Below are positions 13,336-23,935 of a DNA stretch of 64,000 nucleotides, piece after piece. The DNA lies in the NCBI RefSeq assembly GCF_037038585.1, contig NC_092541.1:6496945-6560944 (forward strand), given 5' to 3'. A model generated the notes under the pieces. The model made no database searches and was not told the origin of the DNA. It was given only the letters and a program-made list of their open reading frames with translations. Numbering within the stretch: the first letter of the stretch is position 1; each line of letters opens with the position of its first letter. Source of the stretch: Patagioenas fasciata. Lineage: Eukaryota > Chordata > Aves > Columbiformes > Columbidae. The position numbers and the translations under genes were made by a program.

Positions 13336-13921
13336 CAGGGTACACAGAGGGAACACGCCTTCTCTTTTAGGGATATCTGGCCAAAGGAGCCATAAACAAG
13401 AACATACAGTGAGAAACTTGACATATGATCAAGGTGGTTGCGATGAGAACAAACCTGATAAATCACGTTAATTGGTAACAATGGTGAAGCAAATCTGAGA
13501 ACATTTATTTTTACAGTTGGCAAGATAAGAGAGGGAGATAAACACAGAGAGTCATAAAAACTGACCAATTAGCACAAACAAAGAGAACAACCAGAAACAA
13601 ACATTATCAGTCACACTAACCACTGAGCTCTCAAGGACCTACAGGCAACCAGGACTTTGCAATTGGTAAGGATTGCAAACCTGAGTGTCCAGGTTGTTCG
13701 ATGGAGCTGGTGGGACCATGCAAGCTCTTGAGGGAATGTGCAGGGGACAGGGAGCTGGGAGCAACAAAGAGGGAGGTAGGAAGAAAAGGTGTATAAAAAA
13801 GGCTACTTGGGAGTAAACCTGGATCAGTCAGTGCTGGTCTGGCTGAGTTCTACACTTGACCACCAGTCTGTCCTGTCTTATTAAATCTTTTAATAGGTCT
13901 CTCTCTTTCATGCTCTCTCAG
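13336..13921 (+). repeat. Probable LTR fossil, plus orientation
   Basis: The block starts near TGTCAGGGTACACAG, has a TATA-like GTATAAAAAAGG near 13790 and an ATTAAA/TTAATA poly(A)-type region near 13880, then a CT-rich tail. This order fits U3-R-U5 of an old retroviral LTR. I could not fix the 3' end or a target duplication, and no internal region is attached, so the call rests on layout alone. Confidence 0.4.
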
Positions 13922-15388
13922 AGTAGGTCGGCTTGCTCTCAAGGCCAGGAAACTGAGGCACATGGGAAGAGGAAGAAACATGCACATAACTTACAGACAG
14001 CACAGACACAATCCAGGCAAGCCACACTTAGCACAGGGGATGTTCTTTCATAGCTATTCCCAAAGTCCCAGCTCACCTAGCTATGCTCACACTGACTGCA
14101 AGGATTATCTACAACTTCAGCTGGACATTCTCACTCTAATTTTCCTGCCCGGAAAGTCAGCAGGTTGCCATTGTGTCTCCAGTCTGGACTGAACAGGCAG
14201 TTGAGTGGGGAGTCTAGACCCCACCAAGATTGACCCTTCTGCTACTGTGACTACATCAGCCTGCCATAAGCCAGAAATACGTGTTCTAGATGGTTTCTTA
14301 TTTCAGGAATGGAGCAGGTCTTTTTAATTGTCTGAAGTGGTCTTTAATATATTTTTCTAGCCCAAAATTACATTGCACTAGGAATATTTCTCCAAATGTT
14401 CTGCTATAAAGAACTTCTCTGTACATTTCACACTCTGCAACCCACTTCGACATGTGAAAATGAGTCATGGGAAGCATGTGGATACATTTCCTTACAGTAT
14501 GAGATAACAAAATTGCAATGTTCTCCACAAGAGAAGAGGTAATGCTGCCCAGGGCAGTCCAGGCAGCCTGGATATTCTCACTGCTTAATCAGTGGGAACC
14601 GCCTGAACACAAGTACCACCTCATGGGATGAACAAGGGAAAATGACTCTGGGATCAGACAACTACAATGAAGGTAACTCCTCCCTTTAGAGTAAAGCAGT
14701 GCCTCGCACTGCCTCACACCAAGATGTACCACCCGGTTTGTCCCCACCACAATCTCAGATGTGGTCAACATCAAAGGCCTCAAAAGCAGTCCAGCGGCCA
14801 GCAGTCCCACCACCTCTGTCCCTATAGGTGTGCAAAGCAGTGTTCTCTTTCTTCCCTGCCACAGCGTCAGGTTTATGCAATCCTGGAGGGGTGTGATGCC
14901 TGGGCCTAGACTCAGCTGGAGCTTCTGACACAGCAACTTGGTGCCAGCACAGAGCCACAAAGAAAGGAGATGGCAAAGTCTCCAGGTCATCTGTATCCAG
15001 CACCTTTTGCACCCCCTCAAGATGAATCTTCTCCCACAACCACAACTCCATTTCCTATGAGACCAGGAAAGGCAAAGCACAAGAGTATAACTAGGCGTGT
15101 ATGTGACCACGAGGGAAAGACATGGGTAAAAACACGAAGAGGGACTTCGAGTAACATGGAAGAGAATGACAACACCTGAACGCCTCTTTCCTGCTGCTGC
15201 CACCCCTGTCTCTCAGGGGAAGAGACACTACACCCCCAGCTGCTCTGCAAGCAGCTCATATGCATGCTGTAGAAAAGGGAAGATAGCAGATTCAGCAGTC
15301 ACAATTAACCCTTAGAGGAGCTTGTGCCCTTCCCCAAAAGCCAGTAATGTGGAGACTGCAGATGGCAATAGGAGGGATGACTGCCAAA
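13922..15388. other. Intergenic DNA with one unassigned open frame
   Basis: The longest frame here is 204 codons on the minus strand (14589-15203), rich in Cys and Leu. A second minus frame (14755-15051) overlaps it. A CT-rich stretch ending in CATAG near 15060 could be a splice acceptor, but I recognise no protein family and treat both frames as chance or unknown. Confidence 0.4.
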
Positions 15389-15393
15389 CTGAG

Positions 15394-16118
15394 TGTCCTG
15401 GCTCTGTTTAAAACAAGACCAGTTCTCTTTTAGTGAATTTTCCTTTCAGCTAAGTTCTTTTAAGTAACTGCACTTGTCTGAATTTGGTTGCATGTTTTTC
15501 AGACACTGTTCGCTCTGGAGCTGATAACGGCAGCAATGGTATGCAGAAGAGCCCCAGGTTTATACTTATTGCTGTGGCAGCCAAGGTTACTGATAAATTT
15601 TGCACATCCCATAAGTAAGAGGGACATATTTACAAATAGGGGCGGACAGAATAGGTGACTAAAATTGATCAACTAAGTATTCCATCCCACACATGTCATA
15701 CACACTATAAAAGTGGGAGATCACAAGGATCTCGGTCTCTTTGACCACGTCTGGCATCTGAAGAGGATCCTGCCTGCCATGCCTGCGATCCGAGGCCTCG
15801 TTCCAGATCCCGGATCCCTGAATCCAGTTCCGGTTTGCTGCGGAGTCCAGCCCAGGATTTCTGGGTACCTCCCCTGCAGCCACTGGAGCGGCGCCAGTCC
15901 TGCCTGCAATGCTGCGCTACCCCAGGAAATTCAAGATTGGTTTTGTATATTTTGTATATTTTCTCTATTTATTAGCAGCATTAGTAAAGCATTTTTAACT
16001 TTTCCAGCTTGCAAATCTCTCTCCCTTTTCCTCCTATAAGCTTTCCTAGTGGGGAGGGTGGGGGGCTAACAGAGACCATCTACCACAGTTTATTGTCGCC
16101 CTGCAGTAAAGGGTGACA
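15394..16118 (+). repeat. Solo LTR, ERVL-like fossil, with 5-bp target duplication
   Basis: It starts TGTCCTGGCTCTG and ends GGGTGACA. The flanking 5-mers are identical (CTGAG at 15389-15393 and 16119-16123), as expected for an ERVL-class insertion. A TATA box (ACTATAAAAGTGG) lies near 15705. Related copies are at 38943-39572 and 55207-56495. No internal region is present, so it is a solo LTR. It lies about 180 bases past the SDR39U1 stop codon and antisense to that gene, and on the minus strand it carries an AATAAA at 16089-16094. Confidence 0.75.
16089..16094 (-). promoter_or_regulatory. Candidate poly(A) signal for SDR39U1 inside an antisense LTR
   Basis: AATAAA on the minus strand, about 200 bases downstream of the SDR39U1 stop. 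I see no other AATAAA between the stop and this point. That it is used is inference. Confidence 0.4.
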
Positions 16119-16295
16119 CTGAGGATGCACAAAGGGAGACAGATGGTGAAAAGATTGCTCACCCTCTCTGTATGTTCTGTATGTGGACGAGGAACTGTCA
16201 AGAAGGGGCAGGGCTACCCTCTTTCTCACAGGGGAAGGGATGTAAGCCAGCAAACTCACAAAAACAGGGCCTAACCCAGCCCAACTGAGGAGTCT

Positions 16296-19200
16296 TCAAG
16301 CCACAATGTCCTTCAGAGCTCCAGACAGCTCAGGGAAGATGAAATGGTAGCCACTCTCCAAGGTGCGTTTTGGCACCACTTTCTGGCCCTCCAACAACAT
16401 GATGGCCCGCTCTGCCCCAAAGACAGCCCGCACGGCCCAAGCAGGCACTGGCAGCAGGGCTGGGCGCCCCAGGGCTGCAGCGAGCTCCTGAGCAAAGGTG
16501 CTGTTGGAGGTGGTGGCGGAGGATGGGGAGACACCGTTGAGGACGCCTTGCAGGCACTCACTCTTCAGGGCATGACACACGATCCCAGCCAGGTCCCGAA
16601 TGTGGATCCATGGGAAGGGCTGGAGCCCAGAGCCTAAGGGGCCACCCAGTCCCAGACGGAAAGGCCAGAGCATTTGAGAGATCGCACCACCATCTCGACC
16701 CAGCACTACCCCTGTGAGGAAAACAGAGTGAGATAAGGACTACCCCCTCTCCAAAGGACAAAAGTCCCCTTCACACCCAGACCCACAACCAGGAGACAAT
16801 CCTTAGAGGGGTGGACTGGAACAGCACACCCATTATGAAGAGGCACAAGACCCAACGTCCTTCTCCCTCCTCTTCCCTCAGCACGAAAGCAGAGCCACCC
16901 TGAACAGGTAGGATGCTCCTTCTCACCAGATCTCACCACAACACCACGAGCTGGGCTCCCAGGGACGAGAGCTGCCGCCTCCCAGGAGCTCACCAGGCGT
17001 GAGAAGAAGTCGAAATCCCCCCCAGGACTGTCCTCAGTATACTCAGCTGTGGGGCTAGGGCGGTAATAGCCTGTGGGTATAACAGCAGAAAGGGAGTCAG
17101 GGTTGAATCATGACACCAGCCACACACCCGCCCCAAAACAGACCCTCTTCCCTGTCTCCAGGAGCCCAGAACTTGATCACTCCATCAAAGACATCCTCAT
17201 ATGAACAGCACAGGGTCCCTTTGATGGCAATGCTCAACTACCAATGTGCTCTGCAAGTTCAGCAGGATGCACTAATACTCAGGTTGAGCTGGCAGCCCTG
17301 AGAACCGGCAGGCAACACACTGAGCTGGCTGCATAGAAAGGTGCTTGCTCTAAAACTGGGCATCACAGATGCTAAACTGTGGCAGCATTAAAGACTGGAG
17401 AAAGCAGAAATACAAAGTTGGAGAAATGTAGGGGGATTCAGCTGAGGCCCTGTTTAGACAAACTAGTTCTACAGGATGCTTAAAGGCTTTCACAGAAAAA
17501 TGGTGAAAAAGTCCTGTCCTAGTGAAACCAAGAGAAAGCATAGGGACCCAAATTCGTCTGCAGCAGTAATAAAAAGCTGATCAAGGTTTGCCTGCCATTT
17601 CAAGGCAAGACACGTGTCCCCCCAGAAGCGTGTTTCTGTCTGGAGGTTACCTCTCCAGGTCAGCGTGAGCCATGCCTTGACTGGGCCCAACCAATACCTA
17701 CGCCGGTGACGAGGACCCAAGCATGGGGTGGCTGTTCAGCATCAGCAATGGCTTTGGCCAAGGTCTTGGTGGTCTCAACGCGGCTGCTGATGACTTCCCT
17801 GCAGAAGGCATCATCCCACCTGGGAAAGGGAGAGCCAGTGATTATGCTGCCCACAAGGACACCCAAGGAAAGAACAGCACCAAGCGGAGGCCCAGCGGAC
17901 ACCCACTCACAAGCACAGGAGAGGTCATGTGAATTCCTCCCAACCCCAGAGCAGGGGGAGGACATGTGATCTTAGTACCTAAATGCATGGGGACTTTGGG
18001 AGATGGTGGCTCTCCACTTCCCACAAAAGGCTGTGGGTTTTGGATTGCCTGAGGACAAAGGTAGCAGAGGAGCTGGAATCCCAAGCTGGGTACAGTGAAC
18101 TCTCGTGGATGCATTTCCAAAAACACCCTCATATAAGTCAAACTTTGGTTCTGATTTTACATTATCTAAATGTAGGCATCCAGTGTCATTTTGGAAACGT
18201 GGAACTACTTTGCCTGTATTCCAACTGTCGATCCAGAAGGGAACCTGTATTCCAAAGGTCTCCCAGAACTTATCAGGCCCACAGAAATATTTTGGATACT
18301 CAAGGATCAAGATGTCAACAGTCAGGTAACCCAAGTGCTTCCTCCCCAGATCCCCTTCACATTCTCTGATAACACTGAATTGTCTTGCCCTCACTTTGTC
18401 CCAATAGCACTATGACAGATCAAGTTACCTGCGGAAAGGGTTGAGGACATTTTCACCAGCCAAGTTCACCACGGCATCGCACAGGGGCAGTCCAGAGTGG
18501 GACAGCTCTTCCTGGGCAGGGGTAACAGAGACATCACACACTCAGCCTCCCCTCTGCTCGAGCCTTCCCAACAACCAAGCAGGGCAGGGTCCTAACAACT
18601 CCAGCCAGGTCCTTCTTCACAACACTTGGAGCACAAGCATGAATGGAGAAGGTCTGGCTCCTTGGAACCAGCAGTACCCATCCCAACGACTATGACCCAT
18701 GGAACACCCAAGAGCCCAAGAGTACATCCACAGGAGCCAGATTCACCACTGCAGATTCTATGTACGCCATTGCTGGCCAGAGCAAGCAGGTTTGTTCCTC
18801 AGCCCTGACAGTTTCACCCTCCTGTGACTGCTTTCATCTCATACCCAGCTGATCCGATCCTTGCCCCCTTGTCGAGAGACATGGGTCACTTCATGCCCAC
18901 GGCTCCGCAGCAACTGTGTCAGGGCTCTGCCCACAAAGCCAGTCCCACCACCTAGGAGAAAGACAGGACATTACATATTTGGCATCCCAAGGCCCACACA
19001 GGTGTCCCCATTACCACAGCCAGCTTTCTGGGACACATTACTCTGGGCCCTGACACGACCGGTCCCCAGTGCCCGGCTGCCCCACACAGCACCCAGCTCT
19101 GAGGGTCTCCATTCCCCAGGTCTGGGCGCCATGCACCATAGATCATAGAACAGTTTGGGTTGGAATGGACCTTCAAATCTCACCCAATCCCACTTCTGCC

Positions 19201-19975
19201 ATGGGCAGGAACATCTTCACCAACCAGCTCAGGTTGCTCAGAGCCCCGTCCAGCCTGGCCTGGGATGTCTCCAGGGATGGGGTATTCACCACCTCTCTGG
19301 GCAACTCGGGCCAGGCTCTCACTATAAAAAATTTGTTCCTCGTGTCCAGCCTGAATCTCCCCTCTTTGAGTTTAAAACCATCAGTCCTTGTCCTATCACA
19401 ACAGGCCCTGCACAAAAGTCTGTCCCCATCTTTCTCATGGGCCCCTTTCAAGCACTGAAAGGCTGCAATAAGGTCCCCCGGAGCTTCTCTTCTCCAGCTG
19501 AACACCCCAGCTCTCTCACCTGTCCCCAGCAGAGCTGTTCCAGCCTCGGGTCATTCCTGGGGCTCCCCTGGCCCCTCTCCAGCAGCTCCGTGTGTGTCCT
19601 GTGCTGAGGGCCCAGAGCTGGACCAGCACTGCAGGGGGGGCTCACAGAGCAGGGCAGAGGGGGGAATCCCCCCAAACCTGCTGCCCGCGGGCTGGGGATG
19701 CAGCCAGGGTACGACTGGCATTCGGGGTTATGTGCTACTCCCCTACCCGGGGGAGTCTGGACGGGGGCGGCTCCAACCGCAGCACCCTCACTCCTGCACC
19801 CCCCGTTCCAGCACTGCGTCCCCCTCACAGCCGCAGCACGGAGCCGCCCTGCGGCCGCCCCTTAGGACCAACTCCCTCCGCCCCTCCCGCGCCCACCCGG
19901 GTCCCGGCAGCGGCCTGACCGGAGACCGCGCACCCCGGCCCCGCCGGGCCCGCACTCACCCACCAGCACCCGCAT
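16296..19975 (-). CDS. SDR39U1: SDR39U1, epimerase family protein, 6 coding exons
   Basis: Spliced minus-strand gene. Coding exons in order: 19960-19975, 18845-18951, 18429-18511, 17698-17819, 16927-17070 and 16296-16711. Each internal boundary has GT/AG, the phases agree, and the total of 888 nt gives 295 aa plus TGA, close to the mammalian length. Residues 1-12 (MRVLVGGGTGFVG) form the glycine-rich nucleotide-binding turn of an atypical short-chain dehydrogenase. Further family blocks are NLAGENVLNPFRRW, AWVLVTGVGYYRPSP, GGDFDFFSRLVSSWEAA, VVVRSGVVLGRDGG, FPWIHIRDLAGI and the C-terminal ERAIMLLEGQKVVPKRTL (DUF1731-like). The protein is thought to bind NADP(H); its substrate is not established. 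Its start sits at the edge of a CpG-rich promoter. Intron 1 carries a CR1. It is flanked by LTR and OR-related DNA, with no operon-like relation to neighbours. The identification rests on remembered similarity to human SDR39U1 and is strong. Confidence 0.95.
19137..19735 (-). mobile_element. CR1 LINE in SDR39U1 intron 1
   Basis: The complement of ATCATAGAACAGTTTGGGTTG at the left marks the 3' end. Minus translation at 19173-19505 gives CR1 coding (KGAHEKDGDRLLCRACCDRT, EGRFRLDTRNKFF). It lies between exon 2 (18951) and exon 1 (19960), in the same orientation as the gene. It is 5'-truncated. Confidence 0.85.
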
Positions 19976-20190
19976 CGCCGGACCCGCTGCGCACGCGCCA
20001 GGCAGCACCCACTGCGCACGCGCGTTCCTGGCCCCACAGCGCCCCCCCCCACCCAGCGTGCAGGGGGCGGAGCGGGCGGGGCGGGAGGAGGGGGCGCAGG
20101 GGGGCGGGGCGGGCGCGGGGGGGGCGGGCGCGGGGGGGGCGGGGCGGGCGCGGGGGGGCGGGGCGGGCGCGTCCGGCGGCTGGAAAACGC
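19740..20190 (-). promoter_or_regulatory. CpG-island promoter of SDR39U1
   Basis: Strongly GC- and CpG-rich sequence spanning the first coding exon (start codon at 19973-19975) and continuing upstream. From about 20050 to 20170 it contains repeated GGGGCGGGCGCG blocks, which are potential Sp1/KLF sites and potential G-quadruplexes on the plus strand. No TATA box is evident, which is usual for a housekeeping promoter. The long open frames here on both strands are by-products of the GC content. Confidence 0.75.
20050..20172. repeat. G-rich tandem repeat upstream of SDR39U1
   Basis: Imperfect tandem GGGGCGGGCGCG units with runs of 5-8 G. This is consistent with a short GC-rich minisatellite in the promoter. 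Confidence 0.7.
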
Positions 20191-20519
20191 TGGAAAACCA
20201 GCTGGAAGCCGACGCAGCAGGGGAGCAAACAAAGCCTGAGGAGCTGCTCAGTGGAGCCAGAACCCACTGGGTGAGCGCAGGAAGAGGCCGGGGTGGGAAA
20301 CTTGTAGTGTAAACGCTGCGTGAGCCGTCGGTTGGCTGCGTCATGCAATGCTGAAAGGGCAACTTGGAGAAGTTCATTAAGTTGGTCAGTCAATCGGTTA
20401 ATTAAAAGAGCTGAAATAAATGCCAGTGAAGCACTTTTTAATATTTCTAACTGAAAATGAAAAATTTTGCAGTTGGGAATTAGGCTGGAATTGTTCTTGC
20501 TGACCCTGAGCCTCCCTTC

Positions 20520-20815
20520 ACAGGATCACAGAGCTGTCAGGGTTGAAGGGACCTCTGGAGACCATCCAACCCACCTGCTAAAACATGTTCACCAGAGCAG
20601 ATCACGCAGGTGGGTCCAGGGGGTTTGAATGTCTCAGAGAAGGAGACTCCACACCCCTCTGGGCAGCCTGGGCCAGGCTCTGGCACCGCAAAGTGAAGAA
20701 GTTTCTCCTCGTGTTCAGATGGAACCTCCTGTGCTTCAGTCTGCGTCTCATGCTGTCATTGGGCACCACTGAAGAGTCTGGTCCATCCTCTTGACACCCG
20801 CCCATGCGATATTTA
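20520..20815 (-). mobile_element. CR1 LINE, 3' fragment
   Basis: The complement of GGATCACAGAGCTGTCAGGG marks the 3' end. Minus translation has the CR1 C-terminal pattern (KHRRFHLNTRRNFFTLRCQS). It is heavily truncated. Confidence 0.75.
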
Positions 20816-21044
20816 TCAGCATAAAAGAGATAAAGAACCTGAAAGTGTATCCTGCAGTAAGTCTCTGTATATAAAGGTCATTTTAAACAGTTACAGATAG
20901 GGATGTCTGTATTATAATTACCCACACTGAGATAGTCGAGCCCTAGCTGATGCATCTTTCCTGACTTGCTGCCCATTTTACTCAGACCTTTCTCACACTT
21001 TAGAGTAGTGGAGATAAGGTGTATGAGGTAAATGTCACGATTAA

Positions 21045-22679
21045 ATTACCTTCAAAGGGTAGCAATCGTAACAACTGCAGCACAACGGAAGAAACAGTTC
21101 ATTTAGCTGCCCATACAGAGCTGTAGTCTGCAGAATGCTGTTGGCATAGCCACAGGTGTAGGATGCCAGTGGAACCTGATGGCATCTTTTTGACATCTTG
21201 GTTAGGTGGAGCAGTGTGTTACCAATGGCAAAAGCTGGTAGCCCATGGCTTGGACAAGTGCACTCTGCTGGGTTAAGAACTGGCTGGAGGGCCAGGCCCA
21301 GAGAGTGCTGGTGAATGGGGCTGCATCCAGCTGACAGCCAGCCACTAGTGGTGTCCCCAGGGTCAGTGTTGGGTCCAGTCCTGTTTGACGTCTTCATTGA
21401 TGATTTAGATGAGGAGATTGAGACTATCAGCAAATTTGCTGATGACATCTAGCTGGGAGGGAGTGTGGACCTGCTGGAAGGCAGGAGGGCTCTGCAGAGG
21501 GATCTGGATAGACTGGGAAAATGGGCCGATTCCAATGGGATGAAGTTCAACAAGGCCAAGTGCTGGGTCCTGCACTTTGGCCACAACAACCCCTGCAGCG
21601 CTCCAGGCTGGCACGGGGTGGCTGGAGAGCAGTCAGGCAGAAAGGGACCTGGGGGGACTAATGGACAGGAAGCTCAACAGGAGCCAACAGTGTGCCCAGG
21701 TGGCCAAGAAGGCCAATGGTGTCCTGTCCTGTATCAAAAATAGCGTGGTCAGCAGGACAAGGGCAGTGATCCTTCCCCTGTACTCTGCATTGGGGAGGCC
21801 ACACCTGGAGTGTTGTGTTCATTTCTGGGCCCCTCAGTTCAGGAAAGAGATTGAAGTGCTGGAGTGGGTCCAGAGAAGAGCAACAAGACTGGGGAAGGGA
21901 CTTGAGCACAAGCCCTATGGGGAGAGGCTGAGGGAGCTGGGCTTGTTCAGTCTGGAGAAGAGGAGGCTTAGAGGTGAGCTCAGCACTCTCTAGAACGACC
22001 TGAAGGGCAGTTCTAGCCAGGGGGGATTGGGCTCTTCTCCCAGGCAGTCAGCAATAGGACAAGGGGGCAGGGGCTTCAACTCTGCCAGGGGAAATTGAGG
22101 CTGGAGATTAGAAAGCAATTCTGTGCAGAGAGAGTGGTCAGCATTGGAATGGCTGCCCAGGGAGGTGCTGGACTCACCGGCTCTGGAGGTTTTTAAACTG
22201 AGATTGGACACAGCACTTAGTACCATGATCTGGTCAATGGACTGGAGTTGGACCAAGAGTTGGACTTGATGATCTCTGAGGTCTTTTCCAACCCAGTCAA
22301 TTCTGTGATTCTGTGAAGTAGTCATAAGCTGTGGTCGCTGTGAGGAAGTACTCTCTGGTGACAAAAAGAGGAAACAACAACAGCTGGGCTAAACAACCAC
22401 CCGAGGAAATGACCTGCCTGTCAGCAAAGAAACAGTCCAAGAAATGACAGTGGCGGAGTGGTGACAGAGGTCCCAGATAGAGAGGTTCTTGAGGAAATAT
22501 TAATAATACATTGTTGTTTGGTAATAGATAAGGTTTATGTGAGTGATAACAGACATGGCATTCCTTCCCAAGAGCCTGGTGACACACAGCAGTAGGAAGA
22601 CCATGAAAGAAAGATCTGCAGTTCCAGCGATTTTGAATCCCATCAGTGTGGACCCAGTCACCATGCACCAATTTTCCAT
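21045..22679 (-). pseudogene. Olfactory receptor pseudogene split by a CR1
   Basis: The N-terminal half lies at about 22317-22679, starting MENWCMVTGSTLMGF. It continues through a TM2-like FLKNLSIWDLCHHSATVIS and a TM3 with AQLLLFPLFVTREYF and TTAYDYF, with stops and shifts in between. The C-terminal half resumes at 21232 with FAIGNTLLHLTKMSKR (matching the usual VAICNPLLY block) and TM4-like SYTCGYANSILQTTAL, then decays near 21045. The two halves meet exactly at the TM3/second-intracellular-loop junction, where a plus-strand CR1 (about 21233-22314) sits. The TM5-TM7 signatures are not recognisable. The subfamily is unclear. Confidence 0.8.
21233..22314 (+). mobile_element. CR1 LINE inserted in an olfactory receptor pseudogene
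   Basis: Plus-strand CR1 ORF2 C-terminal half: RT with GLDKCTLLG-like and NWLEGQAQRVLVNGAASS-like coding, a FADD-type catalytic block near 21430, then [20 protein letters not shown] and [16 protein letters not shown]. It ends with ATTCTGTGATTCTGTGA at about 22314. Any target duplication is at most 2-3 bases, typical for CR1. Internal stops show it is dead. Confidence 0.85.
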
Positions 22680-22683
22680 GGCA

Positions 22684-23935
22684 GGTGCCTGATGAAGAAC
22701 AAAAGTTAAGAGAATAAAGTTGAGTTCATGTTGGAGTTCTGCTTTCTATCTCAAATGAGAGGTAAAACTGATGTGAGATTACTTTTGTTAACTTAAAAAA
22801 CTAGGTGATAATTTGACTGCCCACTTAAACATACCAAACATACCAAATGTTTCAAACAGAAAGCTGAATGAATCAAAGACCTTCAGTAGAGGCACAGTCT
22901 CAGACACTGATGTACACCCAGGGAGTAGCTAAAGAGTAGCAGATATACAAGTACAGAAAGATCCTTGCACTAGTTCTGCAGTTACCAATAAACCCCCAAA
23001 GTTATTGTTCCGTTCTTGGAAAAACAAAGCAGTGGAACATTTGTGTGCTGTTTGTCATGTAGAGAAATGGTAGATACAGCCACCCTTAAAAATCCCCACC
23101 TGTTGCTTGTAACTGTTGTTGATTTGTCTTTCCATGAAAACCACTGAAGTTCAGCTATTTTCTCTTCTGCCCTCCTCCTTTTTTCTCTGTCTTCTCCTGC
23201 ACCCCTTGTCACAGGAGAGAAACAGGTATGTTACTGAGCATGAATTATCTGATCTTTTGTAGAAGCCATTGTAGAATTCAATGAATGACCCTCAAGTGCT
23301 ACCAATTTCTTATTCTAGATATCAAAACAAGATCTCAGTCTCAGCTGAGGATGTTCACATTGCAAACCACTCAGACTGGTGAGTCCTCCCGCTAACTGCA
23401 TGTCAATACGTATCTCAAATGCATGACAAGTGAACCAAATGATTATTCAGTCCACATGCTCCCACCTACAGAGTTTTTCTTTCCCTTCCACTCTTCCTTT
23501 GTCTTCTGTCCCTTAGAGTCCGATTTCTCAATAATCTGAACACTTACTGGATTGTTTCTTTTTGTGTGTTGTTTTGCTTGCTGGGTGAAGAGAACACTTC
23601 CACTTAGAAAGGAATAAACTAAAACATATAAGTATTTATTGAAATGCTGTTTCTGTATTTCCCATGGATAGAACTTTCAGGAAGGTCTTGGTGAATTCTG
23701 TCTCTGCTTTTAACTGAAAAGGACTCCTTCAAGTGCCCAGTTGTTAAAGACCCTACTAAGACAGGATAGTAATAACAACAAATAAATATAATAAATGGTA
23801 AGCAGAGGCAGTGCTCCTTTACTCCAACATACACCAGAGAAACTGAGCAGGATACATGGAAAATGCCTTATGCAGTTGACTGCAGAGGCTTGTCATCCAT
23901 CCCTTCACTGGGCCACCTATGTGAGAGGAAGGAAA
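22684..23935. other. Intergenic DNA, nothing recognised
   Basis: No gene seen. The minus frame 22982-23212 is Lys/Glu-rich but has no family motif. Confidence 0.45.

Noticed and set aside
19594-20274. 226-codon plus frame and overlapping Pro/Arg/Gly-rich minus frames
   Set aside because: GC-rich promoter sequence and CR1 remnants lack stop codons by composition. There is no domain.
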